NCBI GenBank assembly: GCA_001931905.2
Contig: MSJI02000288.1
Location: 1-19,823 of the forward strand
Direction: 5' to 3'
DNA from: Cladosporium sp. IMV 00045
Taxonomy: Eukaryota > Ascomycota > Dothideomycetes > Cladosporiales > Cladosporiaceae
DNA length: 19,823 nt
In this document: positions 7,860 through 16,071 of the stretch, in pieces
Layout of the letters: every line of letters begins with the position of its first letter
Numbering within the stretch: position 1 is the first letter of the stretch
Position numbers and translations under genes: made by a program
The notes under the pieces: model-generated
What the model was told of the DNA's origin: nothing
What the model saw: only the letters and a program-made list of their open reading frames with translations
Database searches by the model: none

Positions 7860-10799
7860 ATGCCTACCATGCGCCGATCAGCTCGCAACTCCCAGACGGC
7901 CACCCAGAACCCGTCCGATCCCTACACTCTCCTCCAAAGCTTCGACAGCGGGGTCAACCCAAGCAGGCCGGTCAAGTCTTCGCCTCTGGGAAGCTCGACA
8001 ATCGCTGGTCTACCGCTGGAGTTGATCGACCGTCTGAAGGCCTTCCCGCTTTTCCAGTCCGCGCCAGACTCCTTCCTGCTCTCCATCGGCAAGAGCTTGC
8101 GACCGAGCATATACCAACCCAGCCAGGAAGTGATCAGGGAAGGCGACGATGCGAAAGCCATGTACTGGTTGGTGCGCGGCAGCGTCAAGGTCACGAGTAT
8201 CGATGGCGAGAGCACATACGCCGAGCTCAAGCCAGGTTCGTTCTTCGGCGAGATCGGTATCCTGATGGACATGCCTCGTACAGCGTCCATTGTGGCCACC
8301 GTGAGGAGTCTGATTGTAAGACTGAATAAGGAGGATCTGCAGAAAGAGTTGCCCAAATACCCCGAGGTGGAGAGCACTATCAGAGAGGAAGCATCCGAGC
8401 GTCTAGCCATCCTGCAGCGCAAGAAGAAAGAGCGCGGAGGCTCTGGAGACACAGGCAATGCGACGGCACCGGTCGCGGCGAGGAAAAGGTCGCGTGACTG
8501 GCTTGCTGGAGACGTCGAGATGGCGGAAGCCGGATCGCTCGTTGATGGCGAGGTACTGAGCAACAAACGGCGCAAGTCACCTTCACCTGGCATTGCAGAA
8601 GTTGCTGCCTCCAGTGCGTTGGGGAGCGGGCCACTGACGGTCCGCCAATTGCTCAAAGAATTGCCTCTCTTCTCTGCACTACCAGGAGATATCCTGCATT
8701 TTCTTGGAGTCAACGCTCAGCCCGTGTCATATCCACCGTTCACGGAGATCATCAAACAAGGCAGCAGTGGGAGGGACGTTTACTTCATCGTCAAAGGCGA
8801 TGTCGAGGTCTTCACCGACGCGCCAGACTCACGGCGCAACTCCGCAGAACAGGAAGCCGCCAAGGTCAGAAAGGTGGACTCACACCACGAAGAGCAGACC
8901 CGACAGCGTGTACGCGCACGCCTGAAAGCGGGACAGTACTTTGGAGAGGTCACCAGCTTGTCCTTGTCGCCCAGAAGAACAGCGACTGTCAGAAGTGTCG
9001 ACGCCGTCGAGTGTCTTTTGATCAACGGCGAGGTTCTGGATGAGTTGTGGGAGAAATGTTCACCCGATCTTCGTCAACAGGTCGAGAGTGAGGCCAAGCG
9101 TAGACTTGACGCGGCAAAGAAGGACGACGACATTGTCATGTCTGACATCACTCTGGATGGCGCTGTCGGTGGTGGTGGCGCAACGACAGAGCCCGTGAAG
9201 GATACCAATGGCAAGGATGATTGGAGAAACAGCCTTCCAACTGTACGCTTCGAGGAACCTAGTGAAATGCCGCCTCCCCCAGCGATCAGTCAAATGGAGC
9301 CTACCGACCCCGACCCATTCTTCAACCAGAATCTGGACAATATGCGGGCAAGATCTCGACGATCATCTCTCGCGCCACCACAACCCGTCACAGAGACTCC
9401 TCCTATCTCGCTGGGAGAAAGCCTTCGAACACCATCACCACCGAATAGCGTGCGGCTGCAAGCATCTTCACCATTGCGACCCAAGAGTGGTGGATCCACG
9501 GAATCTCAAACGTCTCCTCTCAAGCTGTCGCCAACCACAACCCGCCGGCCCAGCATGGTCCGTCCGCCTTCAAGTATTGGAAAGGGCCCTCTTCCAGACA
9601 CCATACTGATCAAGATCTTTCAAAATCTCGACCTACTGGATCTCATGCGCTTGCGGTTGGTGAACATGCACTGGCACAACTTGCTCACTACGTCACCTGA
9701 TATCCTGCATCGCCTTGACTTGAGCAGATACAACAAATACGTTACAGACGAAACCTTGCGAGACGTGATTGTGCCTTTCGCCGGTTCCAGACCGAAAGAC
9801 ATTGATCTCTCGAACTGCTTCCACTTGACTGATGAAGGCTTCGCAACGCTTGTCGAGGCTTGCGGAGAGGGCGCCAGGATGTGGAAAATGAAATCCGTCT
9901 GGGATGTATCTGCACCCGCAGTCCTTTCGTTCGTCGAGAAAGCCAAGTGTCTGGAGGAGATCGACCTCAGCAACTGCCGGAAGGTAGGCGACAACCTGCT
10001 CGCCCGCGTGGTCGGATGGGTCGTTCCCAAAGACTCTCCTCAGCAGAAGCCTCTACCTCCTCCACCAACGAACGGTAAACGCCACGGAAAGCGCAACGGA
10101 GCATCTCTCAAGGCAGTCCTGGAAAGTGAACCGCCACCAGCGCCTGGCAGCATCATTGGCGCGCCAAAGCTCAAGCGCCTCACGCTCAGCTATTGCAAGC
10201 ATGTGCAGGACCGCAGCATGGCACACATCGCACACCACGCCGCTGACCGCCTCGAGAGTCTTGACCTGACGCGATGCACCTCAATTTCTGACGCTGGCTT
10301 TCACAGCTGGGGAGTCTACGAATTCAAAAACTTGCGTCGCCTGGTGCTTGCCGATTGCACGTACCTGTCGGATCAAGCAATCGTCGGCATCGTCGGCGGC
10401 TGCCGCAATCTACACGAATTGGACCTGTCTTTCTGCTGCGCTCTCTCCGACACAGCGACCGAAGTGCTCGCCCTTGGCTTGCCGCATCTCCGCCGCCTGA
10501 ACATGGCTTTCTGCGGCAGTGCCGTCTCGGACAACAGCTTGCGCTGCATTGGACTTCATCTGCTCGAGCTCCGCTACCTCTCCGTCCGCGGCTGTGTTAG
10601 AGTCACCGGGCACGGCGTGGAGAGCGTTGTCGAAGGTTGCTCGCAGATGGAGGAGTTTGACGTTTCGCAGTGCAAGAACTTGCGGTCTTGGCTGGAGCGT
10701 GGAGGTGTAGGAAGGATCAATGCTCCGAAGCCGAACGGGATGGGGAGGAGAATTATGTTCGATACGATCGCGGATGGGACTTGGAGGACTGGACGGTGA
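7860..10799 (+). CDS. Cyclic-nucleotide-binding (x2), F-box and leucine-rich-repeat protein
   Basis: Intron-free, 979 residues; the first ATG follows a CT-rich leader. CNB domain 1 (about 60-190) has a phosphate-binding cassette FGEIGILMDMPRTASI at 129-144 with E131 and R140. CNB domain 2 (about 265-410) has FGEV...PRRTATV at 361-377 and a charged insertion (about 322-352) before the cassette. Basic NLS-like patches occur at 208-213 and 236-239. A Ser/Pro-rich linker (430-575) is followed by an F-box (about 577-617, LPDTILIKIFQNL) and about nine AMN1/GRR1-type LRRs with LDLxxC motifs (645-940), interrupted by a Pro-rich insertion (724-763). Known: F-box-LRR proteins recruit substrates to SCF (Skp1-cullin1) ubiquitin ligases, and CNB domains bind cAMP or cGMP. 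Inference: an SCF adaptor whose activity or substrate choice responds to a cyclic nucleotide. Four RRxS sites (Ser240, 328, 503, 565) match the PKA consensus. Whether either CNB still binds ligand is unknown. Confidence 0.93.
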   Translation: MPTMRRSARNSQTATQNPSDPYTLLQSFDSGVNPSRPVKSSPLGSSTIAGLPLELIDRLKAFPLFQSAPDSFLLSIGKSLRPSIYQPSQEVIREGDDAKAMYWLVRGSVKVTSIDGESTYAELKPGSFFGEIGILMDMPRTASIVATVRSLIVRLNKEDLQKELPKYPEVESTIREEASERLAILQRKKKERGGSGDTGNATAPVAARKRSRDWLAGDVEMAEAGSLVDGEVLSNKRRKSPSPGIAEVAASSALGSGPLTVRQLLKELPLFSALPGDILHFLGVNAQPVSYPPFTEIIKQGSSGRDVYFIVKGDVEVFTDAPDSRRNSAEQEAAKVRKVDSHHEEQTRQRVRARLKAGQYFGEVTSLSLSPRRTATVRSVDAVECLLINGEVLDELWEKCSPDLRQQVESEAKRRLDAAKKDDDIVMSDITLDGAVGGGGATTEPVKDTNGKDDWRNSLPTVRFEEPSEMPPPPAISQMEPTDPDPFFNQNLDNMRARSRRSSLAPPQPVTETPPISLGESLRTPSPPNSVRLQASSPLRPKSGGSTESQTSPLKLSPTTTRRPSMVRPPSSIGKGPLPDTILIKIFQNLDLLDLMRLRLVNMHWHNLLTTSPDILHRLDLSRYNKYVTDETLRDVIVPFAGSRPKDIDLSNCFHLTDEGFATLVEACGEGARMWKMKSVWDVSAPAVLSFVEKAKCLEEIDLSNCRKVGDNLLARVVGWVVPKDSPQQKPLPPPPTNGKRHGKRNGASLKAVLESEPPPAPGSIIGAPKLKRLTLSYCKHVQDRSMAHIAHHAADRLESLDLTRCTSISDAGFHSWGVYEFKNLRRLVLADCTYLSDQAIVGIVGGCRNLHELDLSFCCALSDTATEVLALGLPHLRRLNMAFCGSAVSDNSLRCIGLHLLELRYLSVRGCVRVTGHGVESVVEGCSQMEEFDVSQCKNLRSWLERGGVGRINAPKPNGMGRRIMFDTIADGTWRTGR

Positions 10800-11275
10800 T
10801 GAGATGGGACGTTTGGATTGATGTTTTATTCTTCTTCTTTCTTAATGACTTATTCGCTATGCGCGGCGCGAAGGATTATTGGAACGGCACCTGGCGTTAT
10901 GAGAGGACTGTCACATTGGACCGGTGATTCTCCGTTTTGGGTACAGGAAGGGATGCGACTTGCGAATCTTTTGTTTTCGAGATGTACCAGAAACTGATCT
11001 AAGTGTCTAAATAGTCATGGCAGCAGGCACAGACTGCAGAAATGCTTTGTATCAACCCGCAATGCTTGAATTACTTTTCACGGAATGATGGTGCCCTCCA
11101 TGTCATAACGCTCATGAAAGAAGAAAGGCTAAGACTAACAGCGTGCAACCAACATTCAAAGACATGACAGACATCCTCGCCCGAGCACCCCGAACTCCAT
11201 CGGTATTGACCAACGCCTTGCCAGACTGCCAACCCACAAAACCCCCAAGAAGAAATGCAACCCTGAAGCACACGT
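10800..11275. other. Convergent intergenic region (3' ends of two genes)
   Basis: It lies between the stop of the plus-strand cNMP/F-box gene and the stop of the minus-strand wall-protein gene. It should contain both 3' untranslated regions and poly(A) sites. T-rich stretches near 10825-10850 could serve the plus-strand gene. Short frames here show no recognisable protein features. Confidence 0.5.
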
Positions 11276-11868
11276 CTAAAGCATCGAAAACACAACCAAA
11301 CAAATCCCCAGACCCACCCAACAACCCGCCCTCACGCTCTCCGCTCCACCCGTCGTCGACGTCGTACTAAACTCCGGCTCACTCGTCGCGACAACAATCC
11401 CCGACTCAACAGCCGTAACCTCCTCCCCCAGCACCGTCCTCGCCGCCCCACCCGCCGTCAGCGTCGCCGTGTAAATCCCCCTAACGCCGGATGACACCTC
11501 GCTGGCCGTCAGAGTCTCCGAGTCGAACGTGAAAGTCTGCACCGGCGTGCTCGTGCTGAGGGACGCGGTGGCGAGGACGCCGTCGATTACGAGACCGTTG
11601 GTCGCGGCGCTGACGGTGTGGCCGTCGGTTGTGAGGGGTGGGTCGCCTGGTGCGAGGGTCGTGCCGCGGATTATTACGGTGCCGTTTTCTTTCAGCGTGT
11701 AGCCGATGCCGAAGGAGGGGAGGGTTGTTGGGGCTGCGGTTGTGGTTGTGTTGTCTAGGAGGTCGTTAGTCGATTGGTTGAGGGGAAGGGGTTGAGGGGC
11801 GTACTATGGACGGAGGCAGAAGCGCTGCTGGCGATGACGAGGGCTGTTGTGAGGTAGTGGATGAACAT
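11276..11868 (-). CDS. Small secreted, Thr-rich, probably GPI-anchored cell wall protein, two exons
   Basis: Exon 1 is 11805-11868 (ATG at 11868), the intron is 11755-11804 (50 nt, GTACGC...CTAG with a GACTAAC branch site), and exon 2 is 11276-11754. The phases join cleanly to give 180 residues. Residues 1-18 form a signal peptide (MFIHYLTTALVIASSASA). The mature part is Thr/Ala/Gly-rich and carries ITVSGTT-like repeats familiar from fungal adhesin-like wall proteins (VIIRGTTLAPG, ATLTAGGAARTV). It ends in STTGGAES, a short spacer and a hydrophobic tail (WVGLGICLVVFSML), consistent with GPI attachment near the GGAES segment. Expected location: plasma membrane or wall. Unspliced, the gene appears as two unrelated short frames. 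No enzyme motif is seen. The gene model is well supported; the precise family is not. Confidence 0.75.
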
Positions 11869-12526
11869 TGTGGGTATTGCTTTGGCGAATATTATGGAAT
11901 GTGTGAGGTGTGTGATGAGACATGATGTATCATGGCATGGACAGGTAACGATCGATTCTAACAGATATATAGTCGACCAATTTTCCAAGGATCGAAAGCT
12001 GAAGCTGACTATACCAACAATAGAACCATTGTCTCCAGGTGCTGCGCAATGAACGAGCTGTATGCAAAAACGAGCTTCTATGGATCTTTGTGTTGGCAGG
12101 TCGGCAGTGCAAGCAGCTGAACGAATCCTTCCAAGTCCCAGCTGAAGCCCATATTAAGATCGCTGCTTGCCTGTACAACGATCCTGTGGGCTGCGCATGG
12201 AAATTCTTTCGTATCCCTATTGATGACAAGAACATGAGACGGATGATACGGAGCGCACGATCTTTTGGAGGAACAGTAGTGAAATATAGTCCAACTAAAT
12301 TTTGGATATCCGGAAACATTCTGAGCCGCATTGTACTGTGTGCCTCGCAGCACCAAGGGTAATAAACCATATATATACGTAGAGAGCCGCAAAGAAAACC
12401 AAAGAAATCCCTTTCCTTAAAGTGGGGTATACCGCCATTGCCGCCGTCTTCAGGCCTCATCAGGCACGTTGCCAAAACGCCCCTCCCTCGCCGCCCCTTT
12501 GATTGTTGTCCGCAACATGTCTACTC
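11869..12526. other. Intergenic region between two minus-strand genes
   Basis: It holds the promoter of the wall-protein gene (TATA-like element at 11966) and the 3' flank of the rhodopsin-domain gene. Frames of 107 codons (plus, 12039-12362) and 181 codons (minus, 11930-12475) both begin at non-ATG codons and match no family I know. A TATATATA-like run lies at about 12369-12377. Confidence 0.5.
11966..11971 (-). promoter_or_regulatory. Possible TATA box of the wall-protein gene
   Basis: A TATATA hexamer lies about 98 bp upstream of the minus-strand ATG at 11868, a plausible TATA position for a fungal gene with a short leader. The evidence is motif and distance only. Confidence 0.35.
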
Positions 12527-13839
12527 TTATTTCGCAGCTTCGCTGACATGTGTCATCTCGACTCTCTTGTAGACCCCCGCGACGGGATTGTGTAGCCTCT
12601 CTTCGCTGTCATTTCTCGCCCCGCTGATGGAATCCCACTGTTCTCGTTCCTCGACGTCTGCCCGCCCGCAGGTGACTTGCAGATTGAACGACGGTTTGCC
12701 GTCTCCATCTGCCGAGCCAGCCACAGAGGTCGCGTCTGTGGTTGTCATGCCCGTGGCGCTGTCGCCTTTCGCGTGTCGTTGCAATTCGATCACGTCTGCC
12801 GGCTCTGGAAACGCGTTGAGTCCGGTATGTGCGCGGAGGCGTGACGCGCGACTGGGGCCGCCGGTTGCGTGCGAACGGCTTCGAGTTGCCAAACGGCTTC
12901 GAGTTCCCTCCAACACGGCGGCGAAGAGTGGCTTGAGTGTTGGCAGACTGGCGGCGAGGATTCCAAGACAGAGCTCGATGACGAACCAGACGTGAAATCG
13001 GTTCTCGAACAGGTGGTCAGGAGTTTCGAAGGCTATGGCCTGGAGGCGGGCCTTGATGATACCAGCTGCGCAGGCGAAAAAACCGAGGGAAAGAATGATA
13101 ATCAGAGAGAATTTGGTCTTCTTGTTGACTTGAAGCCTGAGGATAATCGGTACTGGGATGACGGCGAAGACGATGTCCGTGATGATGTTGACGATCGAGT
13201 TGAACAGGCCGATGTCGCCGAATGTGCGGTTGGAGAAGCATTTGGTGCTTGGGTCCATGCGGGCGGAGTAGTCCCAGCTGGCGGAGACGGGTATACAAGA
13301 GAAAATGAGTGTCCCGGAGCAGGTCAATGCGAAGCAGGTGAGGAAGGCTAGGAGAGTAAGCATGGGTGTGGAAGCAATCAGATCGCGTTGTACTTACCGA
13401 CTGAGGACCAGAGAAAGATCTTCCAGAATTTCTGCAGCATGATGCGCATCAAGAAGATAGCGATAGAAATCTTGACAAGCAAGACACCCCACATGACCAG
13501 CAGGTTATGGGCAAATAGCCATTTCAGGTATGGCATGAACATCCAGGGTTCCGGCCATTCCCAGTGTCGTCCCATTCCATACTGTGACTCTCCGCACAAG
13601 CAGATGAATGTGCCAAGTGCCATCAAGACGGCCGCGAGCATAGTCCAGTCATCAGCTCCAACGAAGCGCAGCATATAGCTTCGTACGAAGAGTCGAAGGC
13701 ACACAACGCCAACCGCGAGGAAAGTGAAAGCGCCTGTCAGCCCGAGGATAGATGCGACATTGCTTTCGTCCAGGTATTCCTGGCTCGGTGGCTCAGGTGG
13801 TTGGAAGTCACCAGCTTGCCGTAGAGACAATACTGGCAT
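12527..13839 (-). CDS. Fungal seven-transmembrane rhodopsin-domain protein (PTH11-like without CFEM), two exons
   Basis: Exon 1 is 13398-13839, the intron is 13348-13397 (50 nt, GTAAGT...CCTAG), and exon 2 is 12527-13347, giving 420 residues. Seven hydrophobic segments are visible at about 30-52, 65-82, 106-131, 140-166, 191-217, 226-246 and 265-288. They carry hallmarks of the fungal rhodopsin-domain family (PF20684): KISIAIFLMRI in TM3, IITDIVFAVIPVPIIL in TM5 and GILAASLPTLKPL in TM7. The cytosolic tail of about 130 residues is Arg/Ser-rich, then acidic. There is no Cys-rich CFEM domain and no signal peptide. Relatives include putative GPCR-like receptors of unknown ligand. I chose the ATG at 13839 because the N terminus then has the usual length and a TATTTAA element lies about 80 bp upstream. 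An in-frame ATG at 14010 would add 57 residues. Confidence 0.85.
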
Positions 13840-13915
13840 GTTGCCGGCTTGCTTGCAGATGCGGCGCAAGTCCTGGTAGGTCTCGCGCAGCGCGGTTGAA
13901 GAAGGTTTTGTGTTG

Positions 13916-13922
13916 TTAAATA
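13916..13922 (-). promoter_or_regulatory. Possible TATA element of the rhodopsin-domain gene
   Basis: TATTTAA on the minus strand, about 80 bp upstream of the ATG at 13839. If it is used, transcription would start downstream of the alternative ATG at 14010, supporting the shorter protein. This rests on motif and spacing only. Confidence 0.3.
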
Positions 13923-15950
13923 GGTGGCCAGGGCTCTGAAGGGCTGGCGTGGGCTCCTCTTTGCCTTGCAATACAAAAATGTCGGGATGTACCAGGGATA
14001 ATGTTTCCAATACCGTGGGTGACCCACTCTCTTCAAGGTCAGTCAGCTCAAGACGTCGACGGCAGCCTGCATTGGGAACAAGACCACGCGAACGATCCGG
14101 ATGCGCAGTTTGGCTAGGCGAGCGGGTAGCATACCGGTATCTGCACCTTCAAGGTGATGAGTACATTCTCAATAATGTTGGTGTACCGAGGCTCAGTCGC
14201 CGTGAAACAGAAGATGCACGATACATCACCTGCCCAATAGAGCGATCCAATAGTGATCATTCGAAAAGTCTTCTTCCAGGAAGAGCAATCTGGGCAAGCC
14301 CTCAAACTAAACGGCAGCGGGAGTACAGAGGCTGCAAGGGTAGGGAATCGAATAGATTAATCAGTTTGGAAATCTGCAAGCGCCGAGGTGGCGTCCGCTA
14401 AACAGCACGTGTTTGTCTGTATCGCCAGTCGCTAAACATGGCGAAGGAGTGCAAACGCAGGCTCCCGAGATTACCAATGTCGCAATGCATGAAAACGCAG
14501 TGAAAATCGGTCGGCATCCTTCAAAGTGAAACGGTGAGAAGTAAGAAATCCAGCCGAATGGAAAGTTTCCTCTACCACAGCTTGATCGGTTCACAAGAGC
14601 CCTACCTGAATATGAGTTTGACAACTTGGTGGTGGGGCTGATTTACCATGAAAACACCGTTGAGCTTTTGCCACCTCCGGCACGGAGAGGTGCCTCGGTT
14701 CCTGTGCCGGCATCTTCCAAAGTAGTAGAGAGAATTTTGAAGCTAGTTGTTGTTGATATATTGTATCAAGCCGACTTTGTGTGTCGTAGTAACTAGCGAG
14801 AGTCGAGCCCTCAGGTGCTGCGGAGCGGGACGGTGACCCATCCTCGATCGGTAACGGTCCGAACGATGCAGATCGCTTGTGCTCTTTTTCCTGGTGCGAG
14901 AAAACGTATGGAACGGGGAACTCGGGTTGGCGTTGACAAGCGAGCAGACGCTGCAGAATGGTGTACGAGTAAGCATCCCTGCTAAAGAGAATCGAGAGCC
15001 GCATGAGGGCTCAGTTGTTGGCAAGTGACAGGTGGCAAGGCAAGCAACGCGAGGTCTGAGCGCCGTCTTCAGAACATCCGTTGGTATCCTTGAACATCTG
15101 CATTCGACATGCAAGTCCTGCCGCCTCGGACCTCGCCCATGTCCCCGCGGTCATAACATGCATGAAAGACGGCATCATGCATAAGGAAAGAATCCGATAA
15201 GTCACGCCAGGCAGCGTTCCTGATCCCATTCCAGGTTTTTGGCCTTCGAGGCGGCAGATGCGTCCTGATTTTCCAAGAAATCGAAGCTGATGTTTGCGGT
15301 TACCGGTCTGTCACTGCCAACTCTTCTGGAAAGATGAGGCGAAGTGCGAAGTGAGGGCTTGCTAAACAAGACTGAGGGCAAACTCCAGTAGGCGGGTCCA
15401 CAACGGTATCGGCACCGATACACGAGGGGCGTCGCACGAACACTCCCTGCCCTGGGCCCCGGATGGTGGCGCAAAAGTTGTACCACTACAATACTTGATC
15501 TTTGCCCGGCGAGCCTGGCCAGAAATCCCTGCTTCAATCACCGTTGCGAGAGCGGACCATGAACCCCATATCGGTTCACAAGGCCTACCGAGATCACCAG
15601 GGTCTATCAGTCCTCGGTGAATTCGAACTTCAGCCTATGTATTTTCGGCCGATAACCATCGGACACTTCCTACATTGATCGATGGCCCCTCAGGATCTCG
15701 CTTGGATGCCACGGCACTACTGATTTCCAGCGTGTATTGCACTAACATTCGGTCACCCCAGTATGTTGGTATCGCAGCACGTGTTGACAAGCATACCTAG
15801 CACTTAGCAAGTGAACCGGCTCGCTCAACTGGAGGTTCCTTGTCCAGCGAGTCTGTTTAGTGCTATAACAATTGATTAGGCACTATACAAAACTGAAAGC
15901 TCCTTTTTAGCCCACATGCTATTTTCGAGCTGATTGCTTTTCCCGTCTCA
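13923..15950. other. Gene-poor stretch of about 2 kb
   Basis: No protein-coding gene is recognised on either strand. The longest frames (137 codons minus at 14591-15004; 111 codons minus at 15202-15537; 150 codons plus at 13949-14401) lack domain signatures, plausible splice partners or signal peptides. No tRNA is recognised and there is no obvious transposon terminal repeat. Base composition is not conspicuously AT-rich, so there is no visible sign of repeat-induced point mutation. The right end holds the promoter of the tyrosinase gene. An unrecognised noncoding RNA or a decayed gene cannot be excluded. Confidence 0.45.
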
Positions 15951-15957
15951 TATATAG
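15951..15957 (+). promoter_or_regulatory. Likely TATA box of the tyrosinase gene
   Basis: TATATAG lies 115-121 bp upstream of the ATG at 16072 and is followed by a CT-rich leader (CTCTACCTCTCG, then a T run), the usual layout of a strongly regulated fungal promoter. Confidence 0.45.
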
Positions 15958-16071
15958 TTGGAGTGCAAACTCTACCTCTCGTTTTTTTTTCGGCATCCAG
16001 AGATCACGCTTTCAATCTTTCATTATCACCCTACTAGACGCAAGCCTAGTTACACTATCACCGTCGATCCA

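Noticed and set aside
12039..12362. 107-codon plus-strand frame
   Set aside because: It begins with GTG, not usable in a fungus, with no recognisable family or splice partner.
11930..12475. 181-codon minus-strand frame
   Set aside because: It has no ATG at its start, overlaps the promoter of the wall-protein gene, and shows no domain or signal peptide.
12869..13351. 160-codon plus-strand frame, rich in Asp/Glu
   Set aside because: It is antisense to the membrane segments of the rhodopsin-domain gene; its acidic composition is the mirror of hydrophobic codons.
14335..14375. tRNA T-arm-like TTCGATTCCC on the minus strand
   Set aside because: The flanking bases do not form a T stem, and no acceptor or anticodon arms fit around it.
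14583..15596. Similar strings TCGGTTCACAAG at about 14584 and 15573
   Set aside because: Only about 12 bases match without flanking similarity or a mobile-element boundary; chance is the simplest explanation.
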